Source of the DNA: Alloprevotella rava
GTDB taxonomy: Bacteria > Bacteroidota > Bacteroidia > Bacteroidales > Bacteroidaceae
Length of the DNA: 55,221 nucleotides
Reading direction: 5' to 3'
Assembly (NCBI RefSeq): GCF_014195585.1
Contig: NZ_JACICA010000013.1
Coordinates: 1-55,221, forward strand
This document shows, in pieces, positions 36,178-46,703 of the stretch. The translations under genes and the position numbers were made by a program. Numbering within the stretch: the first letter of the stretch is position 1; each line of letters starts with the position of its first letter. The notes under the pieces are model-generated. The model was not told where the DNA came from. It saw only the letters and a program-made list of their open reading frames with translations, and did no database searches.

Positions 36178-36232
36178 GTTTTAGCAATGCAAAAATAATA
36201 TATTTTTTGCGATTGCCAAGATATCTTTCATT

Positions 36233-36805
36233 TTATTTGGAGTTATGAATCAAATCAAGAAACTCCTCACGAGTCTTTGCTTGATTAAACGCACCCGAAA
36301 AAGCAGAAGTTACAGTCATGCTATTTTCTTTCTCTACACCACGCATCTGCATACACATGTGCTTTGCTTCTATTACTACCATCACGCCCAATGGGTTCAA
36401 GGCATCTTGAATACACTCCATAACCTGCTGAGTCATACGCTCCTGAACTTGCAAGCGATGAGAATAAATATCGACTACGCGAGCTAGTTTTGATAAGCCT
36501 GTTATATAGCCATTTGGAATATAGGCAATATGAGCCTTACCGTAGAAAGGTAGCATGTGATGCTCACAGAGGCTATAGAAATTAATATCTTTCACAATAA
36601 CCATGTGTTGGTAGGACTCTTGGAACTTGGCAGAATTAAGAACAGCACTAGCGTCCATTTCATAACCACGCGTTAAAGTCAGTTGTGCTTTAGCCACACG
36701 TTCAGGAGTTTTCAACAATCCCTCCCTCTGAGGGGTCTCCCCCAAAAGTGCCAATATCTCCGCATTCAGCACCTTAAGGCGTTCTATTTTTTCTTCTTGT
36801 ATCAT
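36233..36805 (-). CDS. folE: GTP cyclohydrolase I
   Basis: This 190-residue zinc enzyme converts GTP to 7,8-dihydroneopterin triphosphate, the first step of folate synthesis, which supplies the cofactor for metH in this window. The signature [20 protein letters not shown] carries the zinc Cys and His. The second zinc Cys lies in [12 protein letters not shown], and [20 protein letters not shown] is also conserved. Length and order are normal. It starts 4 bases after the SPOR-protein gene, in an operon order known from other Bacteroidales. Confidence 0.97.
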   Translation of the reverse strand: MIQEEKIERLKVLNAEILALLGETPQREGLLKTPERVAKAQLTLTRGYEMDASAVLNSAKFQESYQHMVIVKDINFYSLCEHHMLPFYGKAHIAYIPNGYITGLSKLARVVDIYSHRLQVQERMTQQVMECIQDALNPLGVMVVIEAKHMCMQMRGVEKENSMTVTSAFSGAFNQAKTREEFLDLIHNSK

Positions 36806-36809
36806 TATT

Positions 36810-37505
36810 TTATCTTGCTAACAATACTGATGATTTAACAATTCGTACTTCGTAACTTAATCTCTTTTTCCGTATCTGATTGGCATAACGCTGAGCTTCT
36901 TCTCTATCCTTAAAATCCCCCACACGACAAATCCAATGAGGAGAAACAAAATGGACATAAGCAGAAAGTTCAGGAAATTCTTGACGACAGCGCAATTGCA
37001 ACTGTTGAGCCTTTTCCTTATCTGTACGAGAATTCCCTCCAGTATAAACTTGTATTCTAAAACCTTCTGCTTTGTAGCGAGCACGAGCCATATAACTCGC
37101 CGCCTCTGTGAAGTTCTCACGTGCCATTTTTTGCTTTTCAGCTTTGAGACGTGCTTCTTGTGCAGCACGAGCACGAGCTTCAGCACTATTTTTCACATCC
37201 GCTCCCCCAGAAGAAGTTGAAGTTGAAACCTCTTCTTTTTTTGCAGGTATAGCGTCTGCCTTCTTGGGAGCTGTTTCAATTTTTTTTTGAGGTGTTTGTT
37301 CCTGCTTTATAGGACGTGTCCCATTTACTGGAACCGAAGTAGACTTATTATTTACTATCCGCTCCAAAATAGAATCTTGCACAACGACAACCTTTCCCTG
37401 TCCAGAACGTTGCTGTTTAAGACGTTCTGTAAAAGTTTGTCCATTCATGCAAAAAGGAAGAAGCAAGGCTATAAAGAATAGGTAAATCCTTAGCATAAAA
37501 GTCAT
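36810..37505 (-). CDS. Exported SPOR-domain protein
   Basis: This protein of 231 residues has a signal peptide ([17 protein letters not shown]), a Lys/Ala/Glu-rich low-complexity middle (about 60-140, coiled-coil-like, with [15 protein letters not shown]) and a C-terminal SPOR domain ([12 protein letters not shown] ... [21 protein letters not shown]). SPOR domains bind glycan strands stripped of peptide at division sites, so a periplasmic cell-wall role is likely. Either ATG 37505 or ATG 37496 could be the start; the second gives a more usual signal peptide. It precedes folE in the same transcript. Confidence 0.85.
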   Translation of the reverse strand: MTFMLRIYLFFIALLLPFCMNGQTFTERLKQQRSGQGKVVVVQDSILERIVNNKSTSVPVNGTRPIKQEQTPQKKIETAPKKADAIPAKKEEVSTSTSSGGADVKNSAEARARAAQEARLKAEKQKMARENFTEAASYMARARYKAEGFRIQVYTGGNSRTDKEKAQQLQLRCRQEFPELSAYVHFVSPHWICRVGDFKDREEAQRYANQIRKKRLSYEVRIVKSSVLLAR

Positions 37506-37518
37506 TTATTGAGAGAAT

Positions 37519-37558
37519 GTAGACAAGTGTATCTCTATACGAGAGCACACTTGCCTAC
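37519..37558. terminator. Long hairpin between tpiA and the SPOR gene
   Basis: GTAGACAAGTGT (37519-37530) pairs with ACACTTGCCTAC (37547-37558) with one mismatch, and an inner TCTC/GAGA pair closes a short loop. The T-run (CCTTTTT) is on the plus-strand side, although the flanking genes are both minus. It may act as a terminator or a 3'-end stabiliser. Confidence 0.6.
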
Positions 37559-37613
37559 CTTTTTATCTGTCTCTTAACAAGAATTTTTCTTGTTCGTTAA
37601 GTTGCAAATAAAC

Positions 37614-38372
37614 TTATTTCCAGGCATCAATGATTCCCTTGAAGTCGTCAGCCTGGAGAGCTGCGCCACCAATGAGACCACCATCAACATCTGGCTTAGA
37701 GAAGAGTTCCTTAGCATTGCTAGGCTTGCAGCTTCCACCATAAAGGATAGAAACATTCTCTGCTGCTTCTGCACCGAACTTATCAGCAATAGTCTGACGG
37801 ATGAATGCGTGCATTTCCTCAGCTTGGTCAGAAGTAGCAGTCTTGCCTGTACCAATAGCCCAAACAGGTTCGTATGCAAGAATAATATGAGAGAACTGTT
37901 CTGCAGTTAAATCAAACAAAGAGTCTTCCAACTGAGCCTTAACAACCTCGTTTTGACGATTAGCTTCACGCTCTTCGAGAACCTCACCGATGCAGAAAAT
38001 CACTTCGAGGCCGTTAGCCAAAGCAAGATTTACTTTCTCACGAAGAATTTCGGGAGTCTCACCATAGTAAGCACGACGTTCACTGTGACCAAGGATTACA
38101 TATTGAGCACCTGTGCTCTTCACCATTTCTGCAGAAACTTCGCCTGTATAAGCACCCTTCTCCTTGTTAGCACAGTCTTCAGCACCAAGACCAATCAGTT
38201 CCGGATTTAGGATGTTAGCAACAGAAGCCAAATGGATAAACGGAGTACAGATGACAACGTCACACTTCGGAGCATCAGCAGTAAGTTTCTCATTGAGTTC
38301 CTTTGCCAAAGCAACACCTTCTTGCAGGTTCTTATTCATTTTCCAGTTACCTGCTACAATTTTCTTTCGCAT
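37614..38372 (-). CDS. tpiA: Triosephosphate isomerase (internal start)
   Basis: From its own ATG at 38372 this is a normal 252-residue glycolytic enzyme interconverting dihydroxyacetone phosphate and glyceraldehyde 3-phosphate. Catalytic residues are Asn9 and Lys11 (AGNWKMN), His96 (ILGHSERR) and Glu168 ([12 protein letters not shown]), with the phosphate-binding [10 protein letters not shown] near the end. The family length is about 250, so this start gives a complete protein without the membrane part. It may be made as a free enzyme by internal initiation even if the upstream frame reads through. Confidence 0.9.
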   Translation of the reverse strand: MRKKIVAGNWKMNKNLQEGVALAKELNEKLTADAPKCDVVICTPFIHLASVANILNPELIGLGAEDCANKEKGAYTGEVSAEMVKSTGAQYVILGHSERRAYYGETPEILREKVNLALANGLEVIFCIGEVLEEREANRQNEVVKAQLEDSLFDLTAEQFSHIILAYEPVWAIGTGKTATSDQAEEMHAFIRQTIADKFGAEAAENVSILYGGSCKPSNAKELFSKPDVDGGLIGGAALQADDFKGIIDAWK

Positions 38373-39533
38373 AATTGTTTGTTTTATTTTTTTGAAAATA
38401 TAGTGTTTGTAGAATTTACTTCCAATCCATATGCGATCAGCAAGGATTGCCAATAGCACTGGGATAAGCCACCATAGTGATAGAACTAAGCCACTCTTAG
38501 TAGGATTACCGCTTTTCACTATTTCGGATATTTTAGTTTGGTCATCAACGCTAGGAAGATCATTTTGGCTCCATTTACCGATAATGACACCATTCTTCAG
38601 CAAGAGCAAACCAGGATTAGAACGCACCATTGCTTTCAGCTGTGAAGGCTCACCCAAAAGCATCGGATATGCAGCACCTGAACGATCAATCCAATCAGAA
38701 AGATTTCCTGAAGCTTGAGAGGCCACACCTATGAATTTATAATGCTTATCGACACAATAATCATACAAGTCATTGATTCGATCATTATTTCCATCATCGG
38801 CCTCTTTCTCTTCAGGTAAGGTAAGAAGAAAGGTGAAGGAAGTATCTGAAAGCACCTCGTATGTTACGTCGGCTCCCTTGGTTGTGTAAAAATATAAATT
38901 GGCCAATTCCATTGCTGCTTGGTCGGGAATATTCCCTTCATAGGCAGCTTTTATGTTTACTCCTACCTTGTAGGGCGTAAAACTTATCACGGGTAAGTGG
39001 CGAAAAGAATAAACAGTTATACTCACCACATAGACCAAAGAACATACTGCTGTAATCCATTGATTTCTTTCGGAAATTAATCGAAGTATATATTGTGGGC
39101 GTACTGATAAAAACAAAGAGGCCGCAAGTAACACAACATTCTTCTGCAATGTCTCCAAATTGGACAGTTCCAAGGCTGAACCAAAACAACCACAATCAGG
39201 AACAGGGTCGTAGAGAAAAACATACAATGTTATGCCTGTCATGACAAGCATAAAAATAACTGTAAAAACAGTTGTAAGTTTGCGACGTATTCCCAACAAC
39301 AAATTCACTCCCAACAGCAATTCAATTGCTGCCATTGCTCCTACAAGCATCTGAAGCCAGATATTATTATCTGCAAAGTGAAAGCCCCAATGCTGAAAAT
39401 AGGCATTCAGCTTTATGACCATGCCAACAGGATCAACAGCTTTGGCAAAGCCAGAAAATATAAATACAACCGACAAGAGCAATACACTTATTCTTGTCAG
39501 CCAAAAAAGCAATATGTTGAACGGCTTATTCAA
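37614..39533 (-). CDS. In-frame DoxX-type membrane protein fused to triosephosphate isomerase
   Basis: One open frame of 639 codons has no stop between two parts. Residues 1-387 are a DoxX/MauE-like membrane protein: several membrane helices ([49 protein letters not shown]), a VPDCGCFGS motif, a soluble middle of ~150 residues with a thioredoxin-like look ([26 protein letters not shown]), then a last helix ([17 protein letters not shown]). Residues 388-639 are a full TPI. The linker is [16 protein letters not shown] seven-A run in the linker (38387-38393) means loss of one A would make TAA directly. In related genomes the two parts are separate neighbouring genes. The start overlaps DUF1599 by 8 bases. 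Confidence 0.8.
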   Translation of the reverse strand: MNKPFNILLFWLTRISVLLLSVVFIFSGFAKAVDPVGMVIKLNAYFQHWGFHFADNNIWLQMLVGAMAAIELLLGVNLLLGIRRKLTTVFTVIFMLVMTGITLYVFLYDPVPDCGCFGSALELSNLETLQKNVVLLAASLFLSVRPQYILRLISERNQWITAVCSLVYVVSITVYSFRHLPVISFTPYKVGVNIKAAYEGNIPDQAAMELANLYFYTTKGADVTYEVLSDTSFTFLLTLPEEKEADDGNNDRINDLYDYCVDKHYKFIGVASQASGNLSDWIDRSGAAYPMLLGEPSQLKAMVRSNPGLLLLKNGVIIGKWSQNDLPSVDDQTKISEIVKSGNPTKSGLVLSLWWLIPVLLAILADRIWIGSKFYKHYIFKKIKQTIMRKKIVAGNWKMNKNLQEGVALAKELNEKLTADAPKCDVVICTPFIHLASVANILNPELIGLGAEDCANKEKGAYTGEVSAEMVKSTGAQYVILGHSERRAYYGETPEILREKVNLALANGLEVIFCIGEVLEEREANRQNEVVKAQLEDSLFDLTAEQFSHIILAYEPVWAIGTGKTATSDQAEEMHAFIRQTIADKFGAEAAENVSILYGGSCKPSNAKELFSKPDVDGGLIGGAALQADDFKGIIDAWK

Positions 39534-40062
39534 GCGTTAGTTTGATTAGTGCAAAAACTGCATAATTCATCATGTCACGATAATTGGCAGCTATACCTTC
39601 AGACACTAGCGTCTTCCCCTGTAAGTCTTCAATCTGCTTTGTTCTGGAAATCTTCATCAGAATCAAATCGGTATAAGAACTTACACGCATTGCACGCCAC
39701 ACTTCATCATAGTCGTGGTTTTTTTTTAGCATCAGTTCCATTGCACTCACAGTCATCTTATCGTAAAGGGTTAATGCTTCTTCATTGGAAATATCATTTC
39801 CTGAAGATACTCCTCTTTCTAGTTGAATAAGCCCCATTGCAGTATAATTCACAATACCAATAAATTCTGGAACTATTCCTTCATCAACCAACGCCTCACC
39901 TTTTGTCTCCAAAGTACGAATGCGATTGGCCTTGATATATATTTGGTCTGTCAGTGACGTTGGGCGTAAAATGCGCCAAGCCACCCCATAGTCGTGCATT
40001 TTTTTTATAAACAAGTCACGACACATTGCTAAGACCTTTTGAAACTCCTCTTCTGTAGTCAT
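39526..40062 (-). CDS. DUF1599 repeat protein
   Basis: This 178-residue soluble protein is made of two copies of the same ~75-residue unit: [20 protein letters not shown] then [21 protein letters not shown], repeated as [20 protein letters not shown] then [22 protein letters not shown]. This is the DUF1599 pattern; the HDY/W residues resemble those of all-alpha nucleotide pyrophosphohydrolases, but a function is not established. It is the first gene of the run with DoxX-TPI and has a strong promoter with both boxes. Confidence 0.85.
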   Translation of the reverse strand: MTTEEEFQKVLAMCRDLFIKKMHDYGVAWRILRPTSLTDQIYIKANRIRTLETKGEALVDEGIVPEFIGIVNYTAMGLIQLERGVSSGNDISNEEALTLYDKMTVSAMELMLKKNHDYDEVWRAMRVSSYTDLILMKISRTKQIEDLQGKTLVSEGIAANYRDMMNYAVFALIKLTLE

Positions 40063-40100
40063 AAAACGTCGAGTATAAAACTAGAAATTTTTCAATACTG

Positions 40101-40132
40101 CAAATATAGCACTTTGCAAGGAAAACAGCAAA
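40101..40132 (-). promoter_or_regulatory. Promoter of the DUF1599-DoxX-tpiA unit
   Basis: On the minus strand a -33 TTTG (40129-40132) and a -7 TATATTTG (40101-40108) are 20 bases apart, a full consensus match. The leader is about 33 nt. Confidence 0.8.
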
Positions 40133-40179
40133 CATTCTTAAGATTTGACTAGGCATGAATATCTGTCTGAATAAAAAGA

Positions 40180-40207
40180 GCATAGTTACAACTATCTGTA
40201 ACTATGC
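40180..40207 (-). terminator. Terminator after the TPR-protein gene
   Basis: A perfect 10-bp stem GCATAGTTAC/GTAACTATGC (40180-40189 with 40198-40207) is followed on the minus strand by CTCTTTTTATTC. Confidence 0.85.
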
Positions 40208-40264
40208 ATTTCAGGAATACAAGTAACTAAAAAGCTACCAGCAATACGCTAAATTCTGCTACAA

Positions 40265-41533
40265 TTAGTTTTTGGGAACAAAGGGCTTCACTTCATTAGC
40301 TTTGGCTGTTTCCTTCAAATTAGTATAGCAGAGATAGAGGCCTTGCGCCCATAGTTCAGGCTTTTCAGGAGCTAACTGACGCGCTTTCTCCAAGTAAGGA
40401 AGAGCATTTTTGTAGTAAGGATTTATCTGCGTATTGACAATGTTATTATACTTGGTTGCAGAAGCATTGTCGTTGCCACGTGGTAAATGGAAATAGTTGG
40501 CGTTGATTTTATCCTGTACATCTTGAATCCAGCAAACGCCCATATTTGTATTGGCCTCAAGATAATCAGGATCCAACTCCATAGCCTTTGCAAAAGCTTC
40601 GCGGGCAGATGTGTAGTTATACGGCGTCATATTCATTTCCAAGCATCCTTTGATGTAATAAGAAGTCTTATTTGAACCTTTCTGCTTAATCAACTCATCA
40701 GCCATCTGAATCGCTTCTGCACGATTTTGGCGACGCATATAATAAGTAATCAAATCACTCATAAAGCCCTCACCCGCTGTCGCTGCAACAGCGTCACGCA
40801 ACGTCTTAGCATAACTGACTGTATCCTTAAGCATGAGGAAAGAATTTGACTTCATCACGTAAGCATCATGGACATTCTGCTTATCAAGTTCTGCATCTTT
40901 CAGTGCTAAATCCGCACTACTAATGACTGCCTCGTAGTTTTTTAAGTTGTAATTTAACAAACTAACATTGAATGCAGCCTGAGAGTACTCATGAAGACCT
41001 ACTTTATAGATAGAATCTGTCTCATGCTGAGAGAAGATAGGATTCTTTGGCATATTGATGTATTTTTCAAAGTATTTCAGGGATTCTTCATTTTTTCCTC
41101 CCTGTGCTTTGAAAACACCTGCATAATTGAAATAATTCAACATCTGATTCAGATTCATCTTATTCATGATCTCGAACTCAGGCTTAACTCGACCTTTTGC
41201 ATCAGGCTTTATATCTGCCAAGTGACTATTTGTAAAGGCGTCTACAGCTTTATCCAAATAGTTGCAGAAAGCAATGGTATCAAAAGGAAGTTCTCTAGCC
41301 GCTTTCGCAAGTTCATTGTTGAATAGACTTGCATAAGCCAAGCCCATATCACGATAGATTTCGGCAAACTTTGTTGTCTTCGGATTGACAATAGCTTGCT
41401 CACAAACTTCTGCTGCCTGAGCATAGTCTTTCTTGTCGCGCATCAAAGCTTGAGCCTTGAAGTGAGCACTGTTCTGTGCAAAGCCTGAGCCTGCAACAAC
41501 CATCAGTGCAAGTGATAACATAATACGTTTCAT
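40265..41533 (-). CDS. Exported tetratricopeptide-repeat protein
   Basis: This 422-residue protein has a signal peptide (RIMLSLALMVVAGSGFAQ) and several TPR helices, clearest at SLKYFEKYINMP, YEAVISSADLALKDAELD, AREAFAKAMELDPDYLEANTNMG and ALPYLEKARQLAPEKPELW. No enzyme motif is seen. It is probably periplasmic and acts as a scaffold. It lies 25 bases after gyrA on the same strand and may share its transcript. The binding partner is unknown. Confidence 0.8.
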   Translation of the reverse strand: MKRIMLSLALMVVAGSGFAQNSAHFKAQALMRDKKDYAQAAEVCEQAIVNPKTTKFAEIYRDMGLAYASLFNNELAKAARELPFDTIAFCNYLDKAVDAFTNSHLADIKPDAKGRVKPEFEIMNKMNLNQMLNYFNYAGVFKAQGGKNEESLKYFEKYINMPKNPIFSQHETDSIYKVGLHEYSQAAFNVSLLNYNLKNYEAVISSADLALKDAELDKQNVHDAYVMKSNSFLMLKDTVSYAKTLRDAVAATAGEGFMSDLITYYMRRQNRAEAIQMADELIKQKGSNKTSYYIKGCLEMNMTPYNYTSAREAFAKAMELDPDYLEANTNMGVCWIQDVQDKINANYFHLPRGNDNASATKYNNIVNTQINPYYKNALPYLEKARQLAPEKPELWAQGLYLCYTNLKETAKANEVKPFVPKN

Positions 41534-41558
41534 AGATTTATTTATTTAATATGTATGG

Positions 41559-44087
41559 TTATTCTTCCGTATTTATTTGTTGATTGTTTTCTAGGTTTTC
41601 TAGGTTTTCAGCATTTTCATCAATAAATTCTTCATCCTCTTCCGTGGAAGTAGGACACTTACAAACACTAGAAATCATATCATTTCTCTTCTTGAGATCG
41701 ATAAGTTTTACACCTTGCGTAGCACGACTCATTACGCGTACTTCTGAAGTTTTCAGACGGATGACTATACCGCTCTTATTAATAATCATCAAGTCGTCAT
41801 CATCTGTAACGCTCTTAATGGCAGCAACCTTACCAGTCTTTTCCGTAATTTGGAGAGTTTTTACCCCCTTACCTCCACGATTTGTCTTACGATAGTCTTC
41901 AATGGCACTCTTCTTACCAAATCCTTTCTCGCTGACAACCATAATAGTTTCTTTATCAGGGTCGTTCACACAAACCATTCCTACTACTTCATCGTCTGCC
42001 TCATCAAGCGTAATACCACGGACACCCGTTGCTGTACGTCCCATAACGCGAACGGAATCTTCATTGAAACGAATGGCACGGCCATTTCTATTTGCAATAA
42101 CAAGTTCGTCAGTCCCATTAGTAAGAACAGCACTCACAACGCGGTCATCCTCACGAATGTTGATAGCAATAACACCATTAGCACGTGGACGACTATAATC
42201 GGATAGAGAGGTCTTCTTTATCGTACCATTCTTCGTACAGAATACAACATAGTGGCTATTGCAGAACTCTGCATCAGAGAGTTTCTTCACATAGAGGCAG
42301 GCATTAATGGCGTCATCCTTTTCGATGTTGAGCATATTCTGAATAGCACGACCTTTTGCATTCTTTGTTCCTTCCGGAAGTTCATATGCCTTCAACCAAT
42401 AGCAGCGGCCGCATGCAGTGAAGAAGAGCATCGTATCGTGCATCATTGCAGGATAAATATACTCTATAAAATCAGAATCGCGTGTAGTACCACCGCGACT
42501 ACCAACACCTCCACGCGCTTGGGCACGGAATTCATCAAGATTCGTGCGCTTAATATATCCCAAATGAGAAATTGTTATCACAATTTCATCATTAGCATAG
42601 AAATCCTCTGGATTAAACTCTTCTGCGCTCAGCTTGATCTCTGTGCGACGTTCATCGCCATATTTTTCTTTTACGTCGATGAGTTCGTCCTTTATCACCT
42701 TGCGGCAGAGATCATCATCTGTAAGGATTTGGTTGAAGTATTCAATCTTACGTTCCAATTCTACATATTCTGCATGAAGTTTCTCTTGTTGCAAACCTGT
42801 CAGCTGCGCCAAACGCATATCTACGATAGCCTTTGCTTGAACGTCATCAAGCTCGAAACGATTCTTCAAAGCTTCAATAGCCTCTGAAGGAGTTTTGCTT
42901 GAACGAATGAGATGAACAACCTCGTCGATATTGTCGCTAGCTATGATTAAGCCTTCAAGAATATGTGCTCGTTCTTGAGCCTTGCGCAATTCATATTGCG
43001 TACGACGGATTACTACATCATGACGATGATCAACAAAAACAGAGATACAGTCTTTCAGCGTTAATACTTTTGGGCGTCCGTGAACCAAACCAATGCAATT
43101 AACGGCAAAACTGCTTTGCAACGCTGTCATCTTAAATAACTTATTCAAAACAACATTGGCATTAGCATCACGCTTTACATCAATGACGATTCGCATACCT
43201 TCACGGTCGGATTCATCATTTACATTGGAAATACCTTCAATCTTCTTGTCATTAACAAGATTGGCTATATCGCGAATAAGCTCAGCCTTATTAACACCAT
43301 AAGGAATTTCACTAACAACAATAGTGTCGTGCTGAGGACCATTTTCTATATCTGTTTTCGCGCGTAGAACAATACGCCCTTTACCAGTTTGATAGGCAGA
43401 ACGAACACCTTGCAGCCCCATAATGGATGCTCCTGTTGGAAAATCTGGTGCTTTAATGTACTGCATTAAACCTTCCACATCAATTTCTGGATTGTCGATA
43501 TAAGCTATTGCACCATCAATAACCTCTCCAAGATTATGAGTTGGTACATTTGTTGCCATACCTACAGCAATACCTGTGGCACCATTGACAAGAAAGTTAG
43601 GAATACGCGTTGGTAGAACTGTTGGCTCCTTCAATGTATCATCGAAGTTATTCATCATATCAACAGTCTCCTTGTCCAAATCCTGCATCATCATCTCACC
43701 GAGAACGCTCAAGCGAGCTTCGGTATAACGCATTGCAGCAGGCGAGTCGCCGTCAATAGAACCAAAATTTCCCTGACCATCAATCAAGGGATAGCGTAGA
43801 TTCCAATTTTGGGCCATACGACAAAGCGCACCATAAACACTACTATCGCCATGAGGATGATACTTACCCAAAACTTCACCTACTGTACGTGCTGACTTTT
43901 TATAGGCCTTGTCATGCGTATTTCCCAACCCCATCATACCATATAAGATACGGCGTTGCACAGGCTTAAAGCCGTCGCGAACGTCTGGTAGTGCACGGGA
44001 AACAATCACTGACATAGAATAGTCGATATAAGATTGTCGCATCTCTTTTTCAATATCGACCTTTAAAATTCTGTCTTGATCTATCAT
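41559..44087 (-). CDS. gyrA: DNA gyrase subunit A
   Basis: This 842-residue topoisomerase subunit breaks and rejoins DNA. The active-site Tyr121 lies in [11 protein letters not shown]. The region equal to the quinolone-determining region reads [13 protein letters not shown], with Ser82 (E. coli Ser83) unchanged and Gly86 at the place of E. coli Asp87. The C-terminal pinwheel is complete, with a GyrA-box-like NRGGKG. The tail after it is very acidic ([20 protein letters not shown]). The acidic tail may tune wrapping, as in E. coli. A TAACTTTG promoter box is upstream. Confidence 0.97.
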   Translation of the reverse strand: MIDQDRILKVDIEKEMRQSYIDYSMSVIVSRALPDVRDGFKPVQRRILYGMMGLGNTHDKAYKKSARTVGEVLGKYHPHGDSSVYGALCRMAQNWNLRYPLIDGQGNFGSIDGDSPAAMRYTEARLSVLGEMMMQDLDKETVDMMNNFDDTLKEPTVLPTRIPNFLVNGATGIAVGMATNVPTHNLGEVIDGAIAYIDNPEIDVEGLMQYIKAPDFPTGASIMGLQGVRSAYQTGKGRIVLRAKTDIENGPQHDTIVVSEIPYGVNKAELIRDIANLVNDKKIEGISNVNDESDREGMRIVIDVKRDANANVVLNKLFKMTALQSSFAVNCIGLVHGRPKVLTLKDCISVFVDHRHDVVIRRTQYELRKAQERAHILEGLIIASDNIDEVVHLIRSSKTPSEAIEALKNRFELDDVQAKAIVDMRLAQLTGLQQEKLHAEYVELERKIEYFNQILTDDDLCRKVIKDELIDVKEKYGDERRTEIKLSAEEFNPEDFYANDEIVITISHLGYIKRTNLDEFRAQARGGVGSRGGTTRDSDFIEYIYPAMMHDTMLFFTACGRCYWLKAYELPEGTKNAKGRAIQNMLNIEKDDAINACLYVKKLSDAEFCNSHYVVFCTKNGTIKKTSLSDYSRPRANGVIAINIREDDRVVSAVLTNGTDELVIANRNGRAIRFNEDSVRVMGRTATGVRGITLDEADDEVVGMVCVNDPDKETIMVVSEKGFGKKSAIEDYRKTNRGGKGVKTLQITEKTGKVAAIKSVTDDDDLMIINKSGIVIRLKTSEVRVMSRATQGVKLIDLKKRNDMISSVCKCPTSTEEDEEFIDENAENLENLENNQQINTEE

Positions 44088-44120
44088 TTATCTTCAATTA
44101 GTTATTCTTCTTTATTGTGG

Positions 44121-44128
44121 CAAAGTTA
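44121..44128 (-). promoter_or_regulatory. -7 promoter box of gyrA
   Basis: TAACTTTG on the minus strand lies 33 bases upstream of the gyrA ATG. No -33 box is seen. The rest of 44129-44355 shows nothing recognisable. Confidence 0.55.
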
Positions 44129-44355
44129 CAAATTAAAATTCCATAACTACATTTTAGAACGTAATTATAATATGCTTTTTGGAAATAAGCCACTTTTTAA
44201 GCGTTTTGAGCACAGTAACAAGCCGCATCGACACTCTTATACATTGCATTGAAGTCTTCTTAAAAGCAAAATTTCTTTTATTTCCCTTGGTCAGTATTTT
44301 GATAAATATCTATAAATCTAATCATTCGTGAAAAAATACAGACAAATATGAAGCT

Positions 44356-46638
44356 TTAAAAATAGAATCCAGCATTAACATACCAAGAGAAAGATTTAGA
44401 AATATTGGAATAGTTTACTTGCAAGCTAAGTGGACCAAGAATAAAATCATAAGCAGCTTGGAGAGCTATGCCCCAAAGATTATGACCACGAATAAGTCCA
44501 TTAAAATCTTTTGATGTTTTACCATACTCCCCTATTGCACTCATATATATATTATTCTGCAAACGATAACGAAAGGTTGAAGAAACTGCTGCAAACTTAT
44601 TATTGATCAGATTTAAGTGTGTTGCTGTGGCCCAAACCTGTTGCTGTGGCATATACATACCATTAAAGTTTCCGCCTATCACATTTGAATACACAAAATT
44701 CATATTATCACCAAGGAGAAAACGGAGACGCACACTTGGTATCCAAGTAAAACGCGAGGTAAGAGGACATGCAGCTGAAGTTGTAACAGAAACAGACAAG
44801 AAAGGAGCTTTTTGCTTATAACCAAAGCCATCATCTGTGTGCAACATTCCTAAAGCATCTGCTGTCCAACCACGTGTTGGAAAATATCGACGATTGAAAT
44901 TGTCCATTGAAAGCTGAACAAAATAGTTCAAGAAATGTGCATTGTTTTGTTTATTCTTAGAATACTTTTCTTGAAATAGTGAATGGCGAAAATGAAAATA
45001 TTCGAATAAAGCTCCTGCTGAAAGTTGGAAGTTTCGTAGTGATTGCAAATAGAAGAGACTACATGAATGTTGATTAAAATCTAAACCTGCAATTTTTTCT
45101 CTCTCCACATACGCATCAAAATTATTATATTGATACTTATAAGAAATCCCAAGACGGGCTCCAAAGAGATGACCATAGAAATACTCAGCTTTAAAATACG
45201 GTAATTTAGAAAGACGGGCAGTAAATGAATAATGATGCTGTCCAGAAAAAACATTAAGATTAGACATATTTACTAGGACTGAAGCAACAAACTCATTATC
45301 AAATCGTGCTCCCACACTGATCCTAGCATCACTACTAGCGTCAAGATAAAAATCCAGATTGTAGGGAGCAACACTTGACAATGTGTATTGGACAGAAGAA
45401 AAAATTCCCATGCCCCGAAGCATTTCAACAGCTTTTTCCAATTGAACTTGATCAATGATAGAATGTTCTACCAGTTGTGACCGTTGCAATAATAGTCTAT
45501 GATTTTTCTCATCTTGTAACAAGTTATAAGATGAAGTTGAATCAGCATTTAAGAGATAAAAATTTATATTCTCAATACTATAGAAATCAGGAGAAGAATG
45601 GTGCTGAACATCTGTGGAGAAAACATTGTTAGATTTAGCAATGCCTAAAGATTCACGGAGCTTTCGAAATTTGTAACGAAGAGAATCGGCTGCCTCATAA
45701 CCGCGCTTGTACATTGTGTCAATAGCCGTCTGAGAGAAACTCATTGTTCCGAACTCCTTCAAGTTGGGATTGATGTAGATATCAGTATTACTCTCTTTCA
45801 ATACTTTCGTATTGGCCTTATACTTTTGCTGCCCCATAATATTCACAAGTTGATGTATAACAGCAGCGAGCCCCTTCAATTCTTCTCCCTGCAACCGTGT
45901 CTGTTGGCTAAGATCTATTCCTATAATAATATCTGCACCCATTTTTTTTACAACATCTACAGGGAAATTATTGATCGTTCCGCCATCTACAAGAAGATGA
46001 CTTCCATATTGGACTGGTTCGAAAAAACCAGGAATAGACATACTGGAACGCATAGCTAGGGGTAAAGACCCACTATCCATTTCTATTTCTTGACCTGTTT
46101 TAAGATCTGTAGCAATAGCAGTAAAAGGAATAGGCAAAGATTTGAAGGAATGCATCCTATGATAACCAATTGTCAATTTCGAAAAGAAATTGTAGAGATT
46201 ATTCCCCTCAACAAAACCACGGGTAGAAGCTGCTACACTGTGAGATTTTAGGAAAGGTACAGGCACAGAGATTAAGAATGTCTCATTACTTTGTCTAGAA
46301 TTAAACGTCTCAGCAATTCTCAACCTTTTATCTGCTAATAGCTGCTGCCAATCGGCATTACGCAGCAATACTCTCAAAGAATCGGCACGATATCCTACAC
46401 TATATAAGCCTCCCACTATGGCACCAATACTTGTACCTGCAATATAATCAACAGGTACTCCTTCTTCTTCGAGCACCTTCAAAACTCCAACCTCTGCAGC
46501 ACCTTTTGCACCACCTCCTCCAAGTACCAAACCTATTCGAGGTCGCTTAATAATTGTTGAATCACCCACTACTGGTGTACCATTTGCCAAATTTAATATT
46601 GCAAAAAGTAAGTAAAGAAAACAAAGGGTTCTGTACAT
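44356..46638 (-). CDS. Patatin-like phospholipase with outer-membrane barrel
   Basis: This 760-residue protein has a signal peptide (RTLCFLYLLFAILNLANG), then a patatin domain: oxyanion loop LVLGGGGAKGAAEVG (38-52), nucleophile Ser70 in IAGTSIGA, and catalytic Asp218 in LLVDGGTINNFP. After residue ~330 comes a POTRA-like segment and then a C-terminal beta-barrel with alternating strands, ending in Phe (YVNAGFYF), as for outer-membrane proteins. This is the layout of PlpD-type (type Vd) secreted phospholipases. The lipase domain would be displayed or released at the surface. A TAAATTTG box lies just upstream. Confidence 0.88.
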   Translation of the reverse strand: MYRTLCFLYLLFAILNLANGTPVVGDSTIIKRPRIGLVLGGGGAKGAAEVGVLKVLEEEGVPVDYIAGTSIGAIVGGLYSVGYRADSLRVLLRNADWQQLLADKRLRIAETFNSRQSNETFLISVPVPFLKSHSVAASTRGFVEGNNLYNFFSKLTIGYHRMHSFKSLPIPFTAIATDLKTGQEIEMDSGSLPLAMRSSMSIPGFFEPVQYGSHLLVDGGTINNFPVDVVKKMGADIIIGIDLSQQTRLQGEELKGLAAVIHQLVNIMGQQKYKANTKVLKESNTDIYINPNLKEFGTMSFSQTAIDTMYKRGYEAADSLRYKFRKLRESLGIAKSNNVFSTDVQHHSSPDFYSIENINFYLLNADSTSSYNLLQDEKNHRLLLQRSQLVEHSIIDQVQLEKAVEMLRGMGIFSSVQYTLSSVAPYNLDFYLDASSDARISVGARFDNEFVASVLVNMSNLNVFSGQHHYSFTARLSKLPYFKAEYFYGHLFGARLGISYKYQYNNFDAYVEREKIAGLDFNQHSCSLFYLQSLRNFQLSAGALFEYFHFRHSLFQEKYSKNKQNNAHFLNYFVQLSMDNFNRRYFPTRGWTADALGMLHTDDGFGYKQKAPFLSVSVTTSAACPLTSRFTWIPSVRLRFLLGDNMNFVYSNVIGGNFNGMYMPQQQVWATATHLNLINNKFAAVSSTFRYRLQNNIYMSAIGEYGKTSKDFNGLIRGHNLWGIALQAAYDFILGPLSLQVNYSNISKSFSWYVNAGFYF

Positions 46639-46645
46639 AACATCT

Positions 46646-46653
46646 CAAATTTA
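46646..46653 (-). promoter_or_regulatory. Possible -7 box of the patatin gene
   Basis: TAAATTTG on the minus strand fits TAnnTTTG but ends only 7 bases before the ATG, which would make the mRNA nearly leaderless. Confidence 0.4.
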
Positions 46654-46703
46654 AGTTATTATGAACACTGCTATAATACGATTCATTAAATGTCTTTTTT
46701 CGT

